Source: an uncultured Oscillospiraceae bacterium
GTDB taxonomy: Bacteria; Bacillota; Clostridia; Oscillospirales; Acutalibacteraceae
Assembly: GCA_900552925.1 (NCBI GenBank)
Contig: USBH01000020.1
Span: 1 to 12,121, forward strand
Direction: 5' to 3'
Length of the DNA stretch: 12,121 bases
The notes beneath the pieces were generated by a model. That model did no database searches and was not told the DNA's origin. It saw nothing but the letters and a program-made list of their open reading frames with translations. The position numbers were made by a program, and so were the translations under genes. Positions 6,132 to 12,121 of this stretch are shown in pieces; the first letter of the stretch is position 1; each line of letters opens with the position of its first letter.

Positions 6132-6145
6132 AGAAAATATGTTCG
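6132..6145 (+). promoter_or_regulatory. Putative LexA (SOS) box upstream of recA
   Basis: AGAAAATATGTTCG matches the B. subtilis LexA consensus CGAACATATGTTCG at 12 of 14 positions; the right half GTTCG is intact and the left half has two C-to-A changes. It sits 19 bases upstream of the recA -35 box, somewhat further out than the usual overlap. Location ahead of recA makes SOS control plausible. Confidence 0.55.
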
Positions 6146-6164
6146 AAAAATTTCGGGAAATCCA

Positions 6165-6193
6165 TTGCTTTTTTTTGCGGCGTTTAGTATAAT
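6165..6193 (+). promoter_or_regulatory. recA promoter
   Basis: TTGCTT (6165-6170), a 17-base spacer, and a perfect TATAAT (6188-6193). Transcription would start near 6200 and leave a leader of about 130 bases before the recA ATG. Confidence 0.75.
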
Positions 6194-6225
6194 GAAAGCT
6201 GTGAAAGCAAGCGTTCCGAAGGGGC

Positions 6226-6281
6226 GGCGCAGTCTGCTGCAGGCCTCGTTCCGGGCCTGTGCGGCGCCGGGCGGACCGCCC
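6226..6281 (+). promoter_or_regulatory. Structured leader of the recA transcript
   Basis: Several stems can form: GGCGC (6226-6230) with GCGCC (6264-6268) enclosing CAGGCC (6240-6245) with GGCCTG (6254-6259), followed by GGGCG (6269-6273) with CGCCC (6277-6281). No U-run follows. I recognise no known riboswitch; the stems may only reflect GC-rich sequence or may stabilise the mRNA. Confidence 0.35.
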
Positions 6282-6330
6282 TGGAAAGAAGCAGAAAATA
6301 GGCGCAGTGAAAGAAAGGTAAGGGTACGAT

Positions 6331-7509
6331 ATGGCAAGCGATAAGAACGGCAAGGTCTCGGAAAAGGTCAAGGGCAACGACAGGATCAAGCCGGAAGATA
6401 AGCTCAAGGCGCTGGAAACCGCGCTGACGCAGATCAAGAAGCAGTTTGGCGAGGGCGCGGTCATGCGCCTCGGCCAGAACAACACGCTGCAGGTCGAGGC
6501 GATCCCGACCGGGTCGCTTTCGCTCGACCTCGCGCTCGGCATCGGCGGCCTGCCGCGCGGCAGAATCGTCGAGATCTACGGGCCGGAATCCTCCGGTAAA
6601 ACGACGCTCGCGCTCCACTGCGTCGCAGAGGGGCAGAAGATGGGCGGCAACGCCGCGTTCATCGATGTCGAGCACGCGCTCGACCCGGTGTACGCCGCGG
6701 CGCTCGGCGTCGATGTGGACTCGCTGCTCGTCTCCCAGCCGGATACCGGCGAGCAGGCGCTGGAGATCACCGAGGCGCTCGTGCGCTCGAACGCGATCGA
6801 CGTCATCGTCGTCGACTCGGTCGCCGCGCTCGTGCCGCGCGCCGAGATCGAGGGCGAGATGGGCGACAGCCACGTCGGCCTGCAGGCGCGCCTGATGTCG
6901 CAGGCGCTGCGCAAGCTCGCGGGCGCGATCTCGAAGTCGAACTGCGTCGCAATCTTCATCAACCAGCTCCGCGAGAAGGTCGGCGTCGTGTACGGCAACC
7001 CGGAGGTCACGCCGGGCGGCCGCGCGCTGAAGTTCTACTCCTCCGTGCGCATCGACGTGCGCAAGAAGGAGGTCATCAAGAACGGCACCGACATCATCGG
7101 CTCGCACACGAAGGTCAAGGTCGTGAAGAACAAGGTGGCCCCGCCGTTCCGCGAGGTCGAGTTCGACATCATGTACGGGCAGGGTATCTCCCGCGTCGGC
7201 GAGCTGCTCGACCTCGCCGAGAAGCTCGACATCGTGCAGAAGAGCGGCGCGTGGTTCTCCTACAACGGCACGCGCATCGGCCAGGGCCGCGAGAACGCGA
7301 AGAAGTTCCTGCAGGATAACCCCGATATTTTTGAGGAGATCACCGAGCGCGTCAAGCAGAACGCCGACAAGCTCTACCTGAAGACGGCGAAGGGCGAGGG
7401 CAAGCCGGTCGTGTCGCCGGTCGAGACGGCCCCGATGCCCGAGGAAAAGCCCGTTGATTCGAGAAAGGTCAAGGCGGACATCGACATCACCGTCGATGAC
7501 GACGAATGA
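6331..7509 (+). CDS. recA: Recombinase RecA
   Basis: ATP-dependent DNA strand exchange protein for homologous recombination, and co-protease for LexA self-cleavage in the SOS response. Its 392 residues are somewhat long because of an extended, acidic C-terminal tail ending [10 protein letters not shown]. Seen: Walker [10 protein letters not shown] (84-92), Walker B VIVVDS (Asp162), the L1/L2 DNA-binding region with [27 protein letters not shown], and the family-typical [22 protein letters not shown] near the N-terminus. No intein or insertion. The start at 6331 has AAGGG six bases upstream. It is preceded by a probable LexA box, promoter and a 130-base leader. Its stop overlaps the recX start by ATGA, so the two are translationally coupled. 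Confidence 0.99.
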   Translation: MASDKNGKVSEKVKGNDRIKPEDKLKALETALTQIKKQFGEGAVMRLGQNNTLQVEAIPTGSLSLDLALGIGGLPRGRIVEIYGPESSGKTTLALHCVAEGQKMGGNAAFIDVEHALDPVYAAALGVDVDSLLVSQPDTGEQALEITEALVRSNAIDVIVVDSVAALVPRAEIEGEMGDSHVGLQARLMSQALRKLAGAISKSNCVAIFINQLREKVGVVYGNPEVTPGGRALKFYSSVRIDVRKKEVIKNGTDIIGSHTKVKVVKNKVAPPFREVEFDIMYGQGISRVGELLDLAEKLDIVQKSGAWFSYNGTRIGQGRENAKKFLQDNPDIFEEITERVKQNADKLYLKTAKGEGKPVVSPVETAPMPEEKPVDSRKVKADIDITVDDDE

Positions 7510-8126
7510 TCCTGACGGATATCCGGCCGCGCCGCCGCAGGCTCTCGCAGCTTTACATCGACGGCGAGGCGGCCGTGCAGGTCGATACGGAAACGCTCGC
7601 GCGCAGCGGCCTTGCGGTCGGCGACGAGCTGGACGACGAAGCGCTGCACGCGCTTTTGCAGGCCTCTGCCGAGCACCGCGCCCACGAGAAGGCGCTCTAC
7701 CTGCTCGAGCACCGCGCGCACTCCAAAAAGGAGCTCGCGGATAAGATCGCCCGCGCCGAGTTCGACCGCGAAGCGGCGCAGCGCGCGGCCGACCGCATGG
7801 AGGAGCTCGGGCTCATCGACGACGAGGACTACGCGCGCCGCCTTGCGCAGTCGCTGTTCGGCGGCAAGCATTTCGGCGCGCGCCGCGTGAAGCAGGAGCT
7901 GCGCCGGAAGGGCATCGCGGACGACGTGATCGAGGCGGTGCTCGCGGAGTTTTCTACAGACCGCGACGAGACGGAGGAAAATATCCGCGCGATTCTGGAG
8001 CGGAAATATCCGGGCGCATGGACGGACGAAAAGGTCCGCCGCCGCGCCGTCGCCGCGCTGCAGCGGTACGGCTACGGCTTCGAGGAAATCTTCAGCGTAT
8101 TGAACGCGGAGGGCCCGGAGGAATAA
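7506..8126 (+). CDS. recX: RecX, regulatory partner of RecA
   Basis: Binds RecA filaments and modulates, usually limits, their growth. The 206-residue protein has the expected three-helix repeats: an N-terminal segment, then [20 protein letters not shown] (about 61-80), the diagnostic [20 protein letters not shown] and [15 protein letters not shown] terminal repeat follows, with [20 protein letters not shown]. It starts inside the last codons of recA (ATG 7506, ATGA overlap), so it has no separate promoter and its dose is tied to RecA. A strong terminator begins 30 bases after its stop. Confidence 0.93.
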   Translation: MILTDIRPRRRRLSQLYIDGEAAVQVDTETLARSGLAVGDELDDEALHALLQASAEHRAHEKALYLLEHRAHSKKELADKIARAEFDREAAQRAADRMEELGLIDDEDYARRLAQSLFGGKHFGARRVKQELRRKGIADDVIEAVLAEFSTDRDETEENIRAILERKYPGAWTDEKVRRRAVAALQRYGYGFEEIFSVLNAEGPEE

Positions 8127-8155
8127 AAACCAAATCCATTTGTACGTTTTTTGTG

Positions 8156-8196
8156 AACAGACGGCTTTTCGATTGAAAAACCGTCTGTTTTCTGTT
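8156..8196 (+). terminator. Rho-independent terminator of recA-recX
   Basis: AACAGACGG (8156-8164) pairs with CCGTCTGTT (8181-8189), and after one C-A mismatch the stem continues as TTTTC with GAAAA around a GATT loop. A U-rich tail TTTTCTGTT follows. Stem length and tail make this the clearest terminator in the window. Confidence 0.9.
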
Positions 8197-8201
8197 AAAA
8201 T
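8173..8201 (+). promoter_or_regulatory. rimO promoter nested in the recX terminator
   Basis: TTGAAA (8173-8178), a 17-base spacer and TAAAAT (8196-8201) preceded by TG at 8193-8194, an extended -10. The -35 lies in the loop and 3' arm of the recX terminator, and the -10 follows its U-tail. The rimO ATG is at 8247. Confidence 0.7.
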
Positions 8202-8246
8202 AGAAAGAAAATACGGCTGAAAACAAGAGGAAAGGACTTTTTACAT

Positions 8247-9569
8247 ATGGCAATCAAAGTGGGAATGGTCAGCCTGGGCTGCGCAAAAAACCAGGTGGAC
8301 GGCGAAATGCTGATGGCGAGCCTCAAAAACGCGGGCTTTGAACTGTGCGACGACGCGGCGCTCGCCGACGTCGCGATCGTCAACACCTGCGGCTTCATCG
8401 AGAGCGCGAAGCAGGAGTCGATCGACGAGATCCTCGAGCTTGCGACGCTCAAGAAGGAGGGCCGCATCAAGAAGCTCGTCGTCACGGGATGTCTTGCGGA
8501 GCGCTACCGCGAGGAGATCCACAAGGAGCTGCCCGAGGTGGACGGCGTGTTCGGCATCGGCGCGAACGGCGACATCGCCGCCTGCATCGAAAGCGCGATG
8601 GAAGGCTTTACGCAGCGCTTCCCGGAAAAGGAAAAGATGCCGCTGTGCGGCGACCGCGAGCTTTCGACGCCGAGCTACTTCGCGTACCTCAAGATCGCCG
8701 AGGGCTGCGACAACCGCTGCACCTACTGCGCGATCCCGCTGATCCGCGGCGGCTACCGCAGCCGCACGATGGAGAGCATCGAGGAGGAGGCGCGCGCGCT
8801 CGTTGAAAACGGCGCGAAGGAGCTGATCCTCATCGCGCAGGATACGACGCGCTACGGGCTCGACCTGTACGGCGAATATTCGCTCGCAAAGCTGCTGCGC
8901 CGCCTGTGCGGAATCGAGAAGCTGCACTGGATCCGCGTGCTGTACTGCTACCCGGACGCGATCACCGACGAGCTGCTCGACACGATCGCCGAAGAGGAAA
9001 AGATCGTCAAATACATCGACTTGCCGCTGCAGCACGCGTCGGGCAGGATTCTGAAGGCGATGAACCGCCGCGGCGACCGCGCGAGCCTCACGGCGCTGAT
9101 GCGGAAGATCCGGGAGAAGATCCCGGGCGTCACGCTGCGCACGACGCTGATCACCGGCTTCCCGGGCGAGACCGAAGCGGACTTCACCGAGCTCGCCGAG
9201 TTCGTCAAGGAGGTGCAGTTTGAGCGCCTCGGCTGCTTCGCCTACTCGCAGGAGGAGGACACCCCGGCGGCCGAGCTGCCCGACCAGATCGACGAGGAGG
9301 TCAAGAACCACCGCGCCGAGCTCATCATGGATTCGCAGATGAACATCATGGACCGCCTCGGCGAAAAGCAGGTGGGCCGCGACGTCGAGGTGCTGACCGA
9401 GGGCTTCGACCGCTACGCCGAGTGCTGGTTCGGCCGCAGCGCGATGGACGCGCCGGACATCGACGGCAAGGTGTTCTTCACGGCGGAAAAAAAGCCGTAC
9501 TTCGGCGAGCTTGTGACCGTGCACATCGACGAGGCGGTCGACTGCGACCTGTTCGGCACGCGCGTCTGA
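8247..9569 (+). CDS. rimO: Ribosomal protein S12 (Asp) methylthiotransferase
   Basis: Radical-SAM enzyme that adds a methylthio group to a conserved aspartate of ribosomal protein S12. It uses two 4Fe-4S clusters. The 440-residue length is usual. Seen: the N-terminal UPF0004 domain with its three cluster cysteines Cys12 (SLGCAKN), Cys48 (NTCGF) and Cys82 (TGCLAER), then the radical-SAM triad CDNRCTYC (Cys154, Cys158, Cys161) with SYFAYLKIAEG before it, then YIDLPLQHASGRILKAMNR, and a C-terminal TRAM-like RNA/protein-binding domain. The SLGCAKN and QDTTRYG signatures favour RimO over the tRNA enzyme MiaB. The ATG at 8247 has GAGGAAAGGA upstream. Own promoter within the recX terminator; 120 bases separate it from pgsA, most of them filled by the second copy of the dispersed repeat. 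Confidence 0.95.
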   Translation: MAIKVGMVSLGCAKNQVDGEMLMASLKNAGFELCDDAALADVAIVNTCGFIESAKQESIDEILELATLKKEGRIKKLVVTGCLAERYREEIHKELPEVDGVFGIGANGDIAACIESAMEGFTQRFPEKEKMPLCGDRELSTPSYFAYLKIAEGCDNRCTYCAIPLIRGGYRSRTMESIEEEARALVENGAKELILIAQDTTRYGLDLYGEYSLAKLLRRLCGIEKLHWIRVLYCYPDAITDELLDTIAEEEKIVKYIDLPLQHASGRILKAMNRRGDRASLTALMRKIREKIPGVTLRTTLITGFPGETEADFTELAEFVKEVQFERLGCFAYSQEEDTPAAELPDQIDEEVKNHRAELIMDSQMNIMDRLGEKQVGRDVEVLTEGFDRYAECWFGRSAMDAPDIDGKVFFTAEKKPYFGELVTVHIDEAVDCDLFGTRV

Positions 9570-9585
9570 CCGAAAGAGGGCGGTC

Positions 9586-9686
9586 GTGTGAAAAATACTT
9601 TTTCACACACGATTTGTGCCTTTGCCGCGACGAGCCAGGCGGCGATCGGCTTCGCCGACCGGCACAAAAAATAAGGAATAGTGATT
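9586..9686 (+). repeat. Dispersed 101-bp structured repeat, copy 2
   Basis: Same element as 3007-3107, same orientation relative to the downstream gene. The seven differences lie at 9609, 9627, 9631, 9636, 9638, 9644 and 9680. The palindrome (9586-9608), the closing stem TTTGTGCC (9613-9620) with GGCACAAA (9661-9668), and the hairpin TCGGC-TTC-GCCGA (9646-9658) are unchanged. Here the variable inner part can pair as GCCGC (9624-9628) with GCGGC (9639-9643). It begins 17 bases after the rimO stop and ends 3 bases before the pgsA ATG, again carrying AAGGA as the likely ribosome binding site. Confidence 0.93.
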
Positions 9687-9689
9687 ACC

Positions 9690-10280
9690 ATGAATCTACC
9701 GAATAAACTGACGATACTGCGCATGGCGCTGGTCCCGTTCTTCGTGTTTTTCACGCTGGCGGATTTCATCCCGCACCATCTTCTGATCGCCGGGCTGATC
9801 TTCGGCGCGGCGTCCTACACCGACCACCTCGACGGCAAGATCGCCCGCCGCGACAACCTGATCACGAACTTCGGCAAGCTGATGGACCCGCTCGCCGACA
9901 AGATCATGGTCATGTCGGCGCTCGTCTGCTTTGTGGAGACGGGCTTTGCGAACGTGTGGTTCGTGCTGCTCATCATGATCCGCGAGTTCGCCGTCACCTC
10001 CATCCGCCTGATCGCGGTGGAAAACGGCAAGGTGATCCCGGCGAACGGCTGGGGCAAGGCGAAAACCGTTTCGCAGATCGTCGCAATCTGCGTGATCTTC
10101 CTGCTGCAGTACGTGCTCGAGCTGCACGCGCTCGGCCTGATCGCGCTGCCGGCCTACGAGACGCTGCAGGCCGTGTTTTACTGGATCGGCTTCGCGCTGA
10201 TGGGCGTCGCGGCGCTGCTCGCAGCGATCTCCGGCGTGATCTACGCCAAGGACAGCGCGGCGCTCTTCCGCGACCGATAA
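9690..10280 (+). CDS. pgsA: CDP-diacylglycerol--glycerol-3-phosphate 3-phosphatidyltransferase
   Basis: Makes phosphatidylglycerophosphate from CDP-diacylglycerol and sn-glycerol-3-phosphate at the cytoplasmic membrane, the committed step to phosphatidylglycerol and cardiolipin. A 196-residue multi-pass protein. The CDP-alcohol phosphotransferase signature is complete: Asp45, Asp48-Gly49, Ala52-Arg53, Gly62, Asp66 and Asp70. The N-terminus NLPNKLTILRM is typical of PgsA, and hydrophobic spans are visible at about 10-24, 31-43, 71-82, 88-98, 127-142 and 160-184. The ATG at 9690 is preferred; a GTG at 9681 is in frame but only 3 bases after AAGGA. Its start and ribosome binding site come directly after the dispersed repeat. 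gpsA, the enzyme supplying its substrate, follows 87 bases later. Confidence 0.95.
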   Translation: MNLPNKLTILRMALVPFFVFFTLADFIPHHLLIAGLIFGAASYTDHLDGKIARRDNLITNFGKLMDPLADKIMVMSALVCFVETGFANVWFVLLIMIREFAVTSIRLIAVENGKVIPANGWGKAKTVSQIVAICVIFLLQYVLELHALGLIALPAYETLQAVFYWIGFALMGVAALLAAISGVIYAKDSAALFRDR

Positions 10281-10320
10281 GCCGGCGCACGCCGGGACCG
10301 CGCGCGTTTGCGGCGGAAAT

Positions 10321-10347
10321 CAAAAAGGACGGCGCATGGACGCCGTC
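10321..10347 (-). terminator. Possible terminator for antisense transcription, pgsA-gpsA gap
   Basis: GACGGCG (10328-10334) pairs perfectly with CGCCGTC (10341-10347) around a 6-base loop. Read on the minus strand the stem is followed after one base by TTTTTG, the form of an intrinsic terminator. No minus-strand gene lies above it, so if active it would stop antisense RNA entering pgsA. On the plus strand it is only a hairpin upstream of the gpsA start. Confidence 0.35.
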
Positions 10348-10367
10348 GGAAAGGCGATTCTCCCGAT

Positions 10368-11324
10368 ATGAAAATTACCGTGATCGGCTGCGGCCGCTGG
10401 GGTTCCTTCATCGCATGGTACCTCGACAAGATCGGCCACAGCGTATCCCTTTACGGGCGCGCAGGCTCCGCAAGGATGCAGGCGCTGCTCGAAACCCGCT
10501 CGAACGGGCTCGTCACGATGCCCGATTCGCTGACGCTGACCACAGCGCTTTCGGGCGCGGCGGAAAGCGAGGTCATCATCATTTCCGTCAATTCGCAGGG
10601 GCTCCGCGGCCTGATGCGCGAGCTCGAGCCGCTGCACCTGCGGGATAAAATTTTCGTGCTGTGCATGAAGGGCGTCGAAATCGAGACCGGGCTCCGGCTC
10701 TCCGAGGTCTGCGCCGCGGGCTGCGACGCTTCGAACCGCGTCGCGGTCTGGGTCGGCCCCGGCCATGTGCAGGAGTTTGCGGCCGGCGTGCCGAACTGCA
10801 TGGTCATCGACAGCGCCGACGAGGACGCGAAGCACATGCTGGTCGACGCGTTTTCGAGCGAGCTGATCCGCTTCTACTACGGGCAGGACCTGATCGGCAG
10901 CGAGATCGGCGCGGCGGCGAAAAACGTCATCGGCATCGCGGCCGGCATGCTCGACGGCCTCGGCCTCTCGACGCTCAAGGGCGCGCTGATGGCCCGCGGC
11001 ACGCGCGAGATCGCCCGGCTGATCGACGCGCTCGGCGGCAACGAGCTTTCGGCCTACGGCCTGTGCCACCTCGGCGACTACGAGGCGACGCTGTTTTCCC
11101 CGTACTCGCACAACCGCATGTTCGGCGAGAAATTCGTGAAGCACGAGCGGTTCGACGCGCTGGCGGAGGGCTACTACGCGGTGGACGCTCTGCTGCGGCT
11201 GGGCAAAACCGTCGGCGCCGACCTGCCGATCTGCCGTGCCGTGTACAACGTACTGTATAAAAATGACTGCCCGAGAGAGGCGATCAACCGCCTCTTTACA
11301 AGGAGTATAAAAGATGAGTTCTGA
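10368..11324 (+). CDS. gpsA: NAD(P)-dependent glycerol-3-phosphate dehydrogenase, divergent
   Basis: Reduces dihydroxyacetone phosphate to sn-glycerol-3-phosphate for phospholipid synthesis. The 318 residues are slightly shorter than the usual 330-340. Seen: Rossmann motif IGCGRWG (6-12), CMKGVE (99-104; Lys101), the motif GPGHVQEF at 130-137 where the family usually has GPSHAEE, the catalytic-lysine region AAAKNVIGIAAGMLDGLGL (Lys185), and GLCHLGDYEATLFSPYSHNR (231-250), corresponding to the usual GLGD...SRN block. The ATG at 10368 gives the standard MKITVIGCG start; GGAAAGG (10348-10354) is 13 bases away, so initiation may be weak. The frame stays open upstream but gives a basic, unlikely extension. 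It follows pgsA, which uses its product, and overlaps the next gene by 11 bases. A related dehydrogenase with other specificity is possible but less likely. Confidence 0.85.
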   Translation: MKITVIGCGRWGSFIAWYLDKIGHSVSLYGRAGSARMQALLETRSNGLVTMPDSLTLTTALSGAAESEVIIISVNSQGLRGLMRELEPLHLRDKIFVLCMKGVEIETGLRLSEVCAAGCDASNRVAVWVGPGHVQEFAAGVPNCMVIDSADEDAKHMLVDAFSSELIRFYYGQDLIGSEIGAAAKNVIGIAAGMLDGLGLSTLKGALMARGTREIARLIDALGGNELSAYGLCHLGDYEATLFSPYSHNRMFGEKFVKHERFDALAEGYYAVDALLRLGKTVGADLPICRAVYNVLYKNDCPREAINRLFTRSIKDEF

Positions 11325-12075
11325 TATTCACAGGCTGGAGGACCCGTCCGCGGCGCTCGAGCTGTTCGACGGCTGGGACGAGACGATCGTCTGGTCGGCG
11401 CTCGACGGCACGATGGGCGAGATCTACGTGGGCCGCGCGATGACGGCGGCCTGCGTGCTGCTCGGCGACTTCGCGCTGCTCGCTTCCCCGGCGGAGGACG
11501 CCGATGCGGTGCAGGCGCTGCTCGCCGGCGTGCAGGCGAACATCGACCACCCGATGCTGCTCGCCGCGCCGGACGAAGCGCAGTTCGCGCTCTGCCGGTC
11601 GCTGCTCTGCGACATGGGCGGCGGCGTGCGGTACGCGACGCGCAAGGAGAGCGGCGTGTTCGACCCGGCGCGCCTGCGCCGCTTTGCGGCGAACGTCCCG
11701 GCGGGCTACGTGCTTTCGGGCATGACGCCGGAAATCTGGGCGCAGATCCGCGAGAAGGGCGGCTGGATGCGCGACTTCATCTCGAATTTTGCGGACTACG
11801 CGTCGTTTTCCGCGCAGGCGCTCGGCGTGTTTGCGCTGCAAAACGGCGAGATCGTCTGCGGCGCGTCGTCGTATTCCGTGTTCGACGGCGGCATCGAGAT
11901 CGAGATCGGCACGCACGAAGCGCACCGCCGGCGCCACCTGGCCCGCGCCTGCGCCGCGCGGCTGATCCTCGACTGCCTCGAGCGGGGGCTGTACCCCTCG
12001 TGGGACGCGGCGAACCTCGAGAGCCTCGGGCTTGCGCAGCAGCTCGGCTACCGGTTCAGCCATACGTACCCATAC
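11314..12075 (+). CDS. GNAT-type acetyltransferase, 3' end lost at adapter
   Basis: An acetyl-CoA-dependent transferase resembling the longer GNAT_acetyltran group of Firmicutes; substrate unknown. The first two thirds is a variable domain with little recognisable sequence; the GNAT core is at the end: a strand GEIVCGASSYSVFDGGIEIEI, then the acetyl-CoA loop GTHEAHRRRHLARACAARLI (about 210-229), then the YPSWDAANLESLGLAQQLGYRF motif-B region. AAGGAG lies 8 bases upstream of ATG 11314, and the start overlaps the end of gpsA by 11 bases, so the two are co-transcribed and likely coupled. Genuine sequence ends around residue 254; the residues beyond, ending SLIHI, are adapter translated in frame. 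The family normally finishes within about ten residues of this point, so nearly the whole protein is present. Confidence 0.85.
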
Positions 12076-12121
12076 CTGTCTCTTATACACATCTGACGCT
12101 GCCGACGAATTAGACGGTGTA
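12076..12121. other. Illumina Nextera adapter and index left at the contig end
   Basis: CTGTCTCTTATACACATCT (12076-12094) is the Tn5 mosaic end; GACGCTGCCGACGA (12095-12108) completes the Read 1 transposase adapter in reverse complement. The next eight bases ATTAGACG (12109-12116) are the reverse complement of CGTCTAAT, which I recognise as i5 index S510, and GTGTA (12117-12121) begins the P5 primer. This is untrimmed library sequence, not genome. Confidence 0.99.

Noticed and set aside
6192..6344. 50-codon basic ORF in the recA leader
   Set aside because: Its ATG overlaps the recA -10 box, so it would lie upstream of the transcript start, and there is no ribosome binding site.
8241..9524. 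Minus-strand frame of 427 codons opposite rimO
   Set aside because: Shadow of the rimO codons, no motifs.
10282..10295. CCGGC/GCCGG hairpin after pgsA as a terminator
   Set aside because: The stem has only 5 pairs and is followed by GC-rich sequence, not a U-run.
1..12075. CRISPR arrays, tRNA or rRNA genes, insertion sequences, prophage or defence genes
   Set aside because: None seen: no regularly spaced repeats, no cloverleaf with tRNA arms, no transposase or phage-like protein in any frame.
11296..12090. Minus-strand frame of 264 codons starting MYKRQ
   Set aside because: Its start lies inside the Nextera adapter, and the rest is opposite a real GNAT gene.

Overview
The window is a chromosomal segment from a GC-rich, low-copy-repeat Firmicute, most likely a gut-type clostridium of the Oscillospiraceae/Ruminococcaceae kind. 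This is inferred from a RecA and RimO of clostridial style, a Bacillus/Clostridium-type LexA box ahead of recA, strong GGAGG-type ribosome binding sites, and a set of small proteins that resemble conserved hypotheticals I associate with that group. Most content is housekeeping. The last 46 bases are not biological: they are Illumina Nextera adapter plus index, so the real contig ends at about 12075.

Layout. Positions 1-1895 hold the end of proB and all of proA (first two steps of proline synthesis). Convergent to them, on the minus strand, is a compact operon of three small uncharacterised genes (2902 down to 1888). A divergent plus-strand metallophosphoesterase follows (3110-3577). A well-formed promoter with a long structured leader then leads into a phospho-sugar mutase (3801-5501), which ends at a clear terminator. 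A small, more AT-rich GNAT acetyltransferase gene (5621-6073) sits between two terminators. Next come recA and recX, overlapping by 4 bases behind a probable SOS box and promoter, then a strong terminator. The promoter for rimO is nested in that terminator. After rimO come pgsA, gpsA and a second, truncated GNAT gene overlapping gpsA.

How the genes fit together. recA-recX is the recombinase and its modulator. gpsA makes sn-glycerol-3-phosphate, and pgsA next door consumes it to make phosphatidylglycerophosphate, so the pair is a small phospholipid module. proB-proA are successive enzymes. The phospho-sugar mutase feeds sugar phosphates into envelope or glycogen precursors.

The most unusual feature is a 101-bp dispersed repeat present twice (3007-3107 and 9586-9686; 94 of 101 positions identical, no gaps). 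Each copy ends 2-3 bases before the ATG of a plus-strand gene (the metallophosphoesterase and pgsA). Each contains a perfect 10+10 palindrome, a second foldable region with an 8-bp closing stem, and the gene's Shine-Dalgarno-like sequence. It looks like a portable 5' untranslated region. The three-gene minus-strand operon, a coupled Arg-rich small ORF in the mutase leader, and inverted repeats around that promoter are the other points worth a second look. There is no intergenic stretch longer than 300 bases.
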